A DNA stretch of 5,141 bases from Nitrososphaerales archaeon (GTDB lineage: Archaea; Thermoproteota; Nitrososphaeria; Nitrososphaerales; Gagatemarchaeaceae), in contig JASHVT010000009.1 of the NCBI GenBank assembly GCA_030039515.1, forward strand, positions 1 to 5,141, read 5' to 3'. This document shows, piece after piece, positions 1 through 4,810 of this stretch. Numbering within the stretch: position 1 is the first letter of the stretch; each line of letters starts with the position of its first letter. The notes below the pieces were generated by a model. It was given only the letters and a program-made list of their open reading frames with translations. It had not been told where the DNA came from and ran no database searches. The translations under genes were made by a program, and so were the position numbers.

Positions 1-767
1 AGGAGTTCAGCCCTCTCCATGCCGAGGAGGCCCGCGAGCCTCATGACGACGGCGATGGCGCCGTAGCCGCAGGACGTGACCTGGAGCTCGTCCAGTGTGG
101 AGTAGAAGCCCGCCACGTCCATCTTGACGACCTTCTCGAGGAGGGCGTGGTCTTTCTTGCTCGCGACTGAGGCGGGCTCGTAGTGGGTCAGGTCTGACGA
201 CGCGACGACCACGACCTTCCTTCCCCTGACCACGTCTTCCAAGGCGGACGCCACCGTGCTCGCCGTATCCATGTCTTGGAAGGTCATGGAGACCGGCAGG
301 AGAGGCACGATGTCTCCGTAGAGCTTCTGGAGGAACGGCAGTTGGACTTCGAGGGAGTGCTCGTATCTCTGGGACTCGGGGTCGAAGACGGCGGCCGCCG
401 ACTCGTTGACGAGCCTTGACGCAGCGTCGGAGTCGACGCGCATGATGCCCAGTGGCGTCTCCCAACCGCCCGCCTTGAATGTGGACACGCCGCCCCCAAG
501 CCCGTTGTGGTCGGGGGCGACGACCACGATGAGGTCGGGGTCTGGGAGCGAGGAAGCGTGAAGGTAACTGTGCGCCGCGACGGGCCCCGAATACTGGTAG
601 GCGGCGTGCGGTACGATTATGCAGACTGCGTCCTCTCTTCCCCGCGTCGCGGGAGGCGTCCTGCCGGGGCCGAGAGGGTGGGTGTAGCACCGGTCGATGG
701 TCTCTGAAAGCTCCTTCGGGTCGGAGGGGTAGAACGCTCCCGCGACCGCGGGCTTCCTTATGAACAA
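1..767 (-). CDS. amrB: MEMO family protein (AmmeMemoRadiSam system protein B), 3' end cut by window edge
   Basis: Belongs to the MEMO family, a fold related to class III extradiol dioxygenases; the archaeal role is unsettled. 255 residues are visible and perhaps 15-25 C-terminal ones are missing, judging from usual family length. Seen directly: the N-terminal KPAVAGAFYPSDP motif (residues 5-17), VPHAAYQYSG (52-61), APDHNG (84-89), EHSLEVQLPFL (136-146), ASSDLTHYEP (189-198) and TSCGYGAIA (231-239). H54, H87 and C233 align with the metal-site residues H49, H81 and C244 of human MEMO1; D192 and H195 fall in another conserved active-site motif. The family more often shows PHAGY and PNH where this protein has PHAAY and PDH. 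Start: TTG at 767, because an in-frame TGA lies four codons upstream and no ATG or GTG precedes the conserved N-terminus. No clear Shine-Dalgarno is visible. It follows rps2 by 17 nt and is probably the distal gene of that operon, an arrangement common in archaea. Confidence 0.93.
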   Translation of the reverse strand, partial: MFIRKPAVAGAFYPSDPKELSETIDRCYTHPLGPGRTPPATRGREDAVCIIVPHAAYQYSGPVAAHSYLHASSLPDPDLIVVVAPDHNGLGGGVSTFKAGGWETPLGIMRVDSDAASRLVNESAAAVFDPESQRYEHSLEVQLPFLQKLYGDIVPLLPVSMTFQDMDTASTVASALEDVVRGRKVVVVASSDLTHYEPASVASKKDHALLEKVVKMDVAGFYSTLDELQVTSCGYGAIAVVMRLAGLLGMERAEL

Positions 768-784
768 CTTACAGCTTCAGGCGC

Positions 785-1477
785 TCACTCGCGCCCTTCA
801 GACATGCGCTCTTCCAGCGCCTCAGACCTCTCTTCCTCGTCCATCTTCGTCTCGAAGTCCTCGATCGACTGGCTCATCGGCTGGTCCTCTTTGAGGAGTC
901 CCGCATGGAATAGGGTAGATCTCGCGAGCAGCCAGAATATCGCTGCTATCGCCTTCCTTCCTCTGTTGTTCCCCGGTATCACGAGGTCGATGTCGTCAGT
1001 GATGTTATCCGTGTCGCAGACGGCTATCACGGGGACGCCCAGCTTCCCCGCCTCCACTATCGCTTGGAGGTCGGACGTAGGGTCAGCGACCACCACGAGC
1101 TCCGCGTCTAGGTGACCGGGGTAGAGCGGATTGGTGAACGTCCCAGGCATGAACCTGCCGATGAGCGGCATCGCGCCCGTGACTTCGCAGAACTTCTGGA
1201 CAGCCATGGTCCCGTGTTCGCGGCTCGTGTACACCACAGTGTTCTGGGCTCCTGTGAAGGCGATGAACTTGCCTGCCACGTCGATCCTGTGCAGTGTCTT
1301 CGAGTGGTCTATCATGTGGAGCCCGTCGGGCCTCGGCCTCGCAGTGAACTGCTCCATGGTCTTCGTTCGGACGGGCGTCCCTATCCTGATCCCCGTCGCG
1401 AGGAGGGCCTTCTCCGAAAGTTGCGGTACGATCTCCTTGTCGGCCGAGCCGGCGTCGTCGTCTTCAACCTGGGACAC
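785..1477 (-). CDS. rps2: 30S ribosomal protein uS2 (S2), archaeal type
   Basis: Small-subunit protein of the 30S body/head junction, 230 residues with the chosen start, normal for archaeal uS2. Seen: LLATGIRIGTPVRTKTMEQF (25-44), RPDGLHMIDHSKT (49-61), the family signature around GRFMPGTFTNP (107-117), then ADPTSDLQAIVEAGKLGVPV (131-150) and AVCDTDN (152-158) followed by the conserved PGNNRGRKAIA segment (168-178). Both tails are acidic: EDDD near residues 5-8, and a Glu-rich segment from about 206 to the end. The GTG at 1477 is preferred because AGGTG lies 6 nt upstream; GTG at 1486 (three residues longer) is the alternative. Much longer versions reaching into rpoN have no uS2 similarity and overlap a real gene. 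It lies 14 nt after rpoN (5 nt if the upstream GTG is used). In many archaea rpoK and enolase precede rps2; here they do not. Confidence 0.96.
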   Translation of the reverse strand: MSQVEDDDAGSADKEIVPQLSEKALLATGIRIGTPVRTKTMEQFTARPRPDGLHMIDHSKTLHRIDVAGKFIAFTGAQNTVVYTSREHGTMAVQKFCEVTGAMPLIGRFMPGTFTNPLYPGHLDAELVVVADPTSDLQAIVEAGKLGVPVIAVCDTDNITDDIDLVIPGNNRGRKAIAAIFWLLARSTLFHAGLLKEDQPMSQSIEDFETKMDEEERSEALEERMSEGRE

Positions 1478-1483
1478 TTCGGG

Positions 1484-1488
1484 CACCT
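1484..1488 (-). promoter_or_regulatory. Shine-Dalgarno of rps2
   Basis: AGGTG on the minus strand is complementary to the CACCU core of the archaeal 16S rRNA 3' end and is 6 nt from the GTG at 1477. It decides the start, because it overlaps the alternative GTG at 1486, which has no comparable site of its own. Confidence 0.6.
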
Positions 1489-1491
1489 GCG

Positions 1492-1704
1492 CTACTGCGT
1501 CTCTGGCTTCCTGCTGTAGAACGGCAGGACCTGGTCGATGACGTCGACAGACGATATTAGCATCCTCCTGCAACAGTACCTCTTGACACCGAGGTCGTCC
1601 AGGACCCTTTGAGGGTCCTCCCCCGCCTTCGTGCGTGACTGGAACGGAGCAAACTTGTCCCCGATCAGGCTCCCGCAGGTGAAGCATCGGATTGGGATCA
1701 TCAT
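1492..1704 (-). CDS. rpoN: DNA-directed RNA polymerase subunit N (RpoN / Rpb10 homologue)
   Basis: Small zinc-binding subunit that helps assemble the RpoD-RpoL-RpoN-RpoP platform of archaeal RNA polymerase; homologue of eukaryotic Rpb10. At 70 residues it is of typical length. Seen: MMIPIRCFTCG at the N-terminus with C7 and C10, and the second half of the zinc site RYCCRRM with C44 and C45, giving the characteristic CX2C...CC zinc-bundle pattern. GEDPQRVLDDLGV (28-40) is the usual linking helix. Start ATG at 1704 lies 6 nt after the rps9 stop, with AGGT overlapping the end of rps9 as a probable ribosome-binding site; a second ATG follows directly, so the true N-terminus could be one residue shorter. 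This archaeal RpoN is unrelated to bacterial sigma-54, which shares the symbol. Confidence 0.97.
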   Translation of the reverse strand: MMIPIRCFTCGSLIGDKFAPFQSRTKAGEDPQRVLDDLGVKRYCCRRMLISSVDVIDQVLPFYSRKPETQ

Positions 1705-1710
1705 GGCGAC

Positions 1711-2139
1711 TTACCTGTAGCTCTTCTGCCTCTTGCGCCTAGCGCCGGGGCCTCCGAATTTCTTGGGCTCAGCTTGTCTCGGGTCGCCCGAAAGCAGGTA
1801 TTTATTGTATGCATTCATCCTGTCTCTCATCTCGCTGCCACGGACCTGGTCGACGTATGCTCTCGCGATGGCCATCGCGGCTGCGTCTGCCTGGCCCATG
1901 AAGCCGCCGCCGGAGACGGCGACGTTGACGTCGTACTTCTCGCGAAGCTCGCCCACGACCGAGACAGCGCCGAGGAGGTGCAGCCTCGCAGGCTCGGGTT
2001 CCCACAGCTCTGCAGGTACGCCGTTGATCCTCACCCTCCCGGCGCCGGGGGCTATGGCCGCTGTCGCCCTGGCGGTCTTCCTCGCGCCCGAGTAGAGCTT
2101 CGGGGCTTTCTTGGTCTGGGCCCTAGGGGGGTTGACCAT
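1711..2139 (-). CDS. rps9: 30S ribosomal protein uS9 (S9)
   Basis: Head protein of the small subunit whose C-terminal tail reaches the P-site tRNA; 142 residues, ordinary for archaea. Seen: GARKTARATAAIAPGAGRVR (18-37), the conserved VAVSGGGFMGQADAAAMAIA (73-92) and the basic tail GARRKRQKSYR (132-142), whose final KSYR is the near-universal tRNA-contacting end. The ATG at 2139 directly abuts the uL13 stop (TAGATG, no intervening base). A GGTGG sequence about 10 nt upstream, inside rpl13, could serve as Shine-Dalgarno; translational coupling to rpl13 is likely. The uL13-uS9 gene pair is conserved across bacteria and archaea, which supports the call. Confidence 0.98.
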   Translation of the reverse strand: MVNPPRAQTKKAPKLYSGARKTARATAAIAPGAGRVRINGVPAELWEPEPARLHLLGAVSVVGELREKYDVNVAVSGGGFMGQADAAAMAIARAYVDQVRGSEMRDRMNAYNKYLLSGDPRQAEPKKFGGPGARRKRQKSYR

Positions 2140-2580
2140 CTACTCGTTCCACCCCACGCTCTTTGAAAGGTCGTGCATCGTGACGTACACTGGCTTCGGC
2201 CGCGAGGCACCGGTGTCGTCGAACTTCGTGAACTTTGAGGCGTCTATCCCCGCGGGGACCCCGATGTAGACCCTGAGCCTCTTCATGGCCATGGCTCCCT
2301 TCGGCTTCTTTCTTGGGACCATCCCTCTGACCATCCTCCGCAGTATGTTGTCCGGCCGGCGAGGATGGATGGGGCCGTAGATGGGGTTGACGTGGCTGGC
2401 GAGCTCGAGCTTCTCCTTCCACTGGTTGATGACCGAGGTCCTCGACCCCGAGATGAGGGCCTTCTCGGCGTTGACCACTATCACCCTCCTTCCCGAGAGG
2501 AGGAGCTTTGCCACCTTGGACGAGAGCCTGCCGGCTATCTGGTCGGACGCGTCCACGTAGACCGGGCCTTCACTCGACAA
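2140..2580 (-). CDS. rpl13: 50S ribosomal protein uL13 (L13)
   Basis: Large-subunit protein needed early in 50S assembly; 146 residues, typical for the archaeal form. Seen: VYVDASDQIAGRLSSKVAKL (7-26), VIVVNAEKALISGSR (33-47), the archaeal/eukaryotic hallmark HPRRPDNILRRMVRGMVPRK (72-91) and KRLRVYIGVP (100-109). The start is TTG at 2580, within the last codons of rpl18e (11-bp overlap). It is favoured by GGAG 6 nt upstream and by the protein beginning a few residues before the conserved VYVDA segment; a GTG within that segment would delete conserved sequence. The stop codon abuts the rps9 ATG. Confidence 0.97.
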   Translation of the reverse strand: MSSEGPVYVDASDQIAGRLSSKVAKLLLSGRRVIVVNAEKALISGSRTSVINQWKEKLELASHVNPIYGPIHPRRPDNILRRMVRGMVPRKKPKGAMAMKRLRVYIGVPAGIDASKFTKFDDTGASRPKPVYVTMHDLSKSVGWNE

Positions 2581-2926
2581 GCTTGACTCCGCTCCCCTTC
2601 GGGAACTTCTTCACGAACTCCTCCACGGACAGCGCCGTCCCGCCTGCACCTTCGATCTTGGACCTCGCGGAGCCAGAGAAGGCGAAGGCGCCGACTACGA
2701 GCTTCTTGTCGAGCAGGCCGGTCCCTAGGACCTTCCCAGGCACGAAGACGGCCTGGCCAGCCTGGCTCACCCTCGCTATCCTGCCTATGTTGACCTGGAC
2801 CCTGCTCTTCGCGACCGCCGATATCACGTCTGAAGCGAGCGCCCATATCCTCGCGTCGCTCTCTTTGCCCGCCTTCTCCAGCATCACTGAGGTCCGCCTC
2901 CTGATAGGGTTCTGGTTCACCTTCAC
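2570..2926 (-). CDS. rpl18e: 50S ribosomal protein eL18 (L18e)
   Basis: Archaeal/eukaryotic large-subunit protein homologous in fold to bacterial uL15; 118 residues, the usual archaeal size. Seen: an N-terminal basic segment NPIRRRTSVMLEKAGKES (6-23), ARIWALASDVIS (25-36), VNIGRIARVSQAGQAVFVPG (45-64) and KVLGTGLLDKKLVVGAFAFS (65-84), which carries the conserved VLGTG...V.A..FS signature. The start is GTG at 2926, which overlaps the rpoD TGA in a GTGA (4-bp overlap); GGTGG lies 6 nt upstream. Another GTG two codons later (2920) is less well placed. A long upstream extension in the same frame is the out-of-frame shadow of rpoD and is not part of this gene. Confidence 0.97.
   Translation of the reverse strand: MKVNQNPIRRRTSVMLEKAGKESDARIWALASDVISAVAKSRVQVNIGRIARVSQAGQAVFVPGKVLGTGLLDKKLVVGAFAFSGSARSKIEGAGGTALSVEEFVKKFPKGSGVKLVE
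2587..2590 (-). promoter_or_regulatory. Shine-Dalgarno of rpl13
   Basis: GGAG on the minus strand, inside the 3' end of rpl18e, 6 nt from the TTG at 2580. It supports a TTG start for uL13. Confidence 0.55.
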
Positions 2927-3567
2927 GACGCGCCACCCACGGAGACCTGGATCTCCTTCAGCTTCTTGCCTAGTAGCTCGATCGACTTCGTGACTATCTT
3001 CTTCGCCGGCAGCCCGCCGACGGACTCCACCGTCAGGTTGTACTGGCCCTCGTTCTTTCCGTCCGTCAGGACCGCCACAGAGCACGGCTGCCACTTCGCA
3101 TGTTCCTTCCCCCTTCCGAGCCTCGCATAGGCTTCGAGCTTGACGCTCTGGCCCGTGGCCAGCTTGACCAGGGGGATCGACTCGCTGACCGGCCTGACTT
3201 CCCTGTCCTCGGAGACGAGGTCTCCCGACATCACGGTTGTGACCTTCTCCTTTCCCTTCGCGTCCAGTACGAAGAGCACTCTGCAGTTGTGGCAGCCCAG
3301 CGGGTTGCCGCAGTCGCACTCCTCGGGCAGCTTGTACTTCTCGAGGTCGGTCTTTATCGGGACCATCCCGAGCCTGTGCGCGAGCGTCTCGTCGTACAGG
3401 ACCGAAGAGTTCTCGAGGATCACTACGTCGTCTATGGCCATGGAAGGGACCTCGGCCAGGCAGAACCTCCTTACGGCGTTGGCGTAGGAGCGGTCAATAC
3501 CTTCGAGCTGGAGCGTGACAGAGTTCCCAGATTCCTCTAAGACCTTGACCTTAACCGTGTGCAACAC
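2923..3567 (-). CDS. rpoD: DNA-directed RNA polymerase subunit D (RpoD / Rpb3 homologue)
   Basis: Assembly-platform subunit equivalent to the bacterial alpha N-terminal domain and eukaryotic Rpb3; pairs with RpoL. 214 residues. Seen: dimerisation-domain segments SYANAVRRFCLAEVPSMAID (27-46) and VLYDETLAHRLGMVPI (56-71), a four-cysteine loop C84-x-C86-x5-C92-x2-C95, then PVSESIPLVKL (126-136), LEAYARLGRGKEHAKWQP (144-161) and the C-terminal VESVGGL (180-186). From about residue 167 the chain passes directly to the C-terminal dimerisation part, so the ferredoxin-like domain that holds [4Fe-4S] clusters in Sulfolobus RpoD is absent. Presence of that domain is known to vary among archaea. Start: GTG at 3567, because an in-frame TAG lies two codons upstream; TTG at 3564 is the alternative. 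First gene of the minus-strand operon. This is not the bacterial sigma-70 also named RpoD. Confidence 0.97.
   Translation of the reverse strand: MLHTVKVKVLEESGNSVTLQLEGIDRSYANAVRRFCLAEVPSMAIDDVVILENSSVLYDETLAHRLGMVPIKTDLEKYKLPEECDCGNPLGCHNCRVLFVLDAKGKEKVTTVMSGDLVSEDREVRPVSESIPLVKLATGQSVKLEAYARLGRGKEHAKWQPCSVAVLTDGKNEGQYNLTVESVGGLPAKKIVTKSIELLGKKLKEIQVSVGGAS
2933..2937 (-). promoter_or_regulatory. Shine-Dalgarno of rpl18e
   Basis: GGTGG on the minus strand, inside the last codons of rpoD and 6 nt from the GTG at 2926. It fits start-stop overlap (GTGA) and translational coupling between rpoD and rpl18e. Confidence 0.5.
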
Positions 3568-3570
3568 CGC

Positions 3571-3582
3571 CTAGCTCGCTAG
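3571..3582. repeat. Short inverted repeat in the rpoD leader
   Basis: CTAGC-TC-GCTAG, perfect 5-bp arms with a 2-bp centre, ending 3 bp before the rpoD GTG. In RNA it could only fold by opening the inner pair (4-bp stem, 4-nt loop), so a protein-binding dyad is at least as plausible. No function is known. Confidence 0.45.
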
Positions 3583-3628
3583 AGACACCCATGAGACGTC
3601 CGTTTCATTTGTCCGCAGTTCCGTTACT

Positions 3629-3643
3629 GTTAAAAACTTTTGG
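3629..3643 (-). promoter_or_regulatory. Archaeal promoter (BRE + TATA) for the rpoD operon
   Basis: Read on the minus strand this is CCAAAAG followed by TTTTTAAC, a good match to the archaeal BRE (purine/A-rich) plus TATA pattern, in an A/T-rich patch of the intergenic region. With the usual 24-27 nt from TATA centre (about 3633) to start site, transcription would begin near 3608, leaving a leader of about 40 nt before the rpoD GTG. No experimental start site is available. Confidence 0.6.
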
Positions 3644-3683
3644 AGCTTGCGAGACAATATCTGAGAAGTTGGCAATTCGGATG

Positions 3684-3703
3684 ATGAAAACGGAAATGAA
3701 AAC
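3684..3703 (+). repeat. Direct repeat ATGAAAAC x2
   Basis: ATGAAAAC occurs at 3684-3691 and again at 3696-3703, a 12-bp period, in an A-rich patch upstream of the rps13 BRE/TATA. Spacing near one helical turn would suit an activator or architectural protein, but two copies of an 8-mer in A-rich DNA can arise by chance. Confidence 0.35.
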
Positions 3704-3713
3704 AGTTGAAAGC

Positions 3714-3729
3714 GCCAAGACTTATAACC
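3714..3729 (+). promoter_or_regulatory. Archaeal promoter (TATA) for rps13-rps4-rps11
   Basis: CTTATAACC at 3721-3729 (core TTATAA 3722-3727) preceded by the A-containing GCCAAGA at 3714-3720 as a weak BRE. The TATA centre is about 25 bp from the TTG at 3749, so the predicted start of transcription coincides with the start codon: a leaderless mRNA. Leaderless messages are well established for first genes of archaeal operons; the lack of a Shine-Dalgarno before rps13 agrees. Confidence 0.65.
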
Positions 3730-3742
3730 TGAGTGGCCTCAG
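3729..3742. repeat. Inverted repeat between TATA box and rps13 start
   Basis: CTGAG-TGGC-CTCAG, perfect 5-bp arms around a 4-bp centre, lying between the TATA box and the presumed transcription start of the rps13 operon. That is the classic position for an archaeal repressor site, since binding would block polymerase recruitment. If transcription is leaderless it would not be in the RNA, so a DNA operator is the more natural reading. Function is inferred only from position. Confidence 0.45.
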
Positions 3743-3748
3743 CGAATT

Positions 3749-4252
3749 TTGAGTTTGTCGGGCGCGGTAGAGTTCAGGCACCTGGTCAGGGTCTCAGGAA
3801 AGGACCTTGACGGGAACAAGAAGCTGGTCGCGGCTCTATCGGACCTGAAAGGAGTGGGGGACAACCTGGCGCTCGTAACAGTCAGGCAGCTCGGCTTCGA
3901 CGCCAACATGAGAATCGGACTTCTCTCTGACGAGCAGGTGAAGGAGGTCGAAACGACGCTACATACGACGGCGAGCTCCGGACTTCCACAGTGGTACTAC
4001 AACAGGAGAAAGGACCGCGAGACGGGCGAGTCGAAGCAGCTCCTCGGTTCTGACCTGGACTTCATCCAGAAGTCTGACGTTGAGAAGGAGAGGAACATCC
4101 AGAGCTGGAAGGGCATCAGGCACGGACTAGGGTTGAAGGTGCGAGGCCAGAGGACCAGGACGACAGGAAGGAAAGGGAGGACTGTCGGCGTCAGGAAGGC
4201 GGCACTGGTCGAGGCAGCGAAGGCGGCGGCGTCGAAGGAAGAGAAGAAGTAG
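3749..4252 (+). CDS. rps13: 30S ribosomal protein uS13 (S13), archaeal type
   Basis: Head protein of the small subunit that contacts P-site tRNA and the large subunit; 167 residues. Seen: EFRHLVRVSGKDLDGNKK (8-25), LKGVGDNLALVTVRQLGF (33-50) with the helix-hairpin-helix GVG, the archaeal segment GLPQWYYNRRKDRETGESKQ (78-97) with GSDL (100-103), and the basic signature IRHGLGLKVRGQRTRTTGRK (123-142). The tail (about 151-167) is Ala/Lys-rich. The start is TTG at 3749; TTG at 3755 would be two residues shorter. An in-frame TAA at 3725-3727, within the TATA box, rules out anything longer. The TATA spacing favours 3749 and leaderless translation. Its TAG stop directly abuts the rps4 TTG. Confidence 0.97.
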   Translation: MSLSGAVEFRHLVRVSGKDLDGNKKLVAALSDLKGVGDNLALVTVRQLGFDANMRIGLLSDEQVKEVETTLHTTASSGLPQWYYNRRKDRETGESKQLLGSDLDFIQKSDVEKERNIQSWKGIRHGLGLKVRGQRTRTTGRKGRTVGVRKAALVEAAKAAASKEEKK

Positions 4253-4804
4253 TTGGGAGATCCGAAGAAGGCCAGGAAGCAGTTCAGCAGGCCGCGAAGC
4301 CCTTGGAGGGCTGACCAGCTGGCGCAGGAGCTCTACACCCTGGGAGTCTTCGGCCTCAGGAACAAGAGGGAGCTGTGGAAGGCGCAGACGAACCTTAGCT
4401 CGGTCAGGAAGCAGGCGAGGACGCTCCTCGCCGCTACGGAGACCGTCCGTTTGAGGGAGGAGGAGAAACTCCTCGCCAGTTTGAGGAGGAAAGGGCTCGT
4501 GAAGGAGGGAGCGATACTCGACGACATCCTCAGCCTGACCGTGGAGGACGTGCTCGCCAGGAGGCTCCAGAGCATGGTCTTCAAGAAGGGACTCGCGCTC
4601 TCGCCTCTTCATGCGAGGCAGCTGATCACTCATGGCCACGTGACAGTAGGCCCGAGGAGGGTCACCATACCAGGCTACATGGTAGGCTCAGATGAAGAGC
4701 CGCAGGTGAAGGTTGTCGGCGCGGGCCATACCGACCAGACGAGCACGGACGCCGCGGTCCAGCAGCCGACCGAGGCGCCGGCGGAGACCGTCGAGGCGAA
4801 GTGA
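4253..4804 (+). CDS. rps4: 30S ribosomal protein uS4 (S4), archaeal type
   Basis: Primary 16S rRNA-binding assembly protein of the small subunit; 183 residues, typical for archaea and without the zinc finger of some bacterial S4. Seen: MGDPKKARKQFSRPRSPW (1-18), QELYTLGVFGLRNKRELWKA (25-44), a charged helical middle, then the S4 RNA-binding domain beginning near ARRLQSMVFKKGLA (102-115) and continuing through SPLHARQLITHGHVTVGPRR (117-136) and VTIPGYMV (137-144). From about 157 the tail is Thr/Ala/Pro/Glu-rich and probably disordered. The start is TTG at 4253, immediately after the rps13 TAG (TAGTTG); the conserved MGDPKK N-terminus supports it. No strong Shine-Dalgarno is visible, so re-initiation by ribosomes finishing rps13 is a reasonable inference. 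Confidence 0.97.
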   Translation: MGDPKKARKQFSRPRSPWRADQLAQELYTLGVFGLRNKRELWKAQTNLSSVRKQARTLLAATETVRLREEEKLLASLRRKGLVKEGAILDDILSLTVEDVLARRLQSMVFKKGLALSPLHARQLITHGHVTVGPRRVTIPGYMVGSDEEPQVKVVGAGHTDQTSTDAAVQQPTEAPAETVEAK

Positions 4805-4805
4805 T
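4801..4805 (+). promoter_or_regulatory. Shine-Dalgarno-like site of rps11
   Basis: GTGAT is complementary to the AUCAC part of the archaeal 16S rRNA tail, overlaps the rps4 stop codon, and lies 5 nt from the TTG at 4811. It supports that start for rps11. Confidence 0.45.
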
Positions 4806-4810
4806 GCTAG

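Noticed and set aside
7..690. Long minus-strand ORF of 227 codons, very rich in Arg, Gly and Pro
   Set aside because: It is another frame of the MEMO gene, whose own frame shows conserved motifs along its whole length; the composition is that of a high-GC shadow frame.
1112..1541. Two overlapping plus-strand ORFs of about 135 codons antisense to rps2
   Set aside because: No recognisable protein motif, and both are antisense to a strongly conserved gene.
1478..1687. N-terminal extension of rps2 back to an ATG at 1687
   Set aside because: The extension overlaps rpoN in another frame and shows no uS2 similarity; it is merely open because of high GC.
2927..3319. N-terminal extension of rpl18e to 3319
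   Set aside because: It lies entirely inside rpoD in another frame; eL18 similarity starts only after the GTG at 2926.
1492..3567. Bacterial sigma factors, suggested by the symbols rpoD and rpoN
   Set aside because: The proteins are archaeal polymerase subunits D and N; the symbols are only homonyms of sigma-70 and sigma-54.
3568..3748. tRNA, small structured RNA or riboswitch in the intergenic region
   Set aside because: No cloverleaf, T-loop or long stem; only 5-bp dyads are present, and promoters explain the space.
4127..4639. Minus-strand ORF of 170 codons opposite rps13 and rps4
   Set aside because: Leu/Arg/Pro-rich shadow of genes with clear uS13 and uS4 signatures; no family resemblance.
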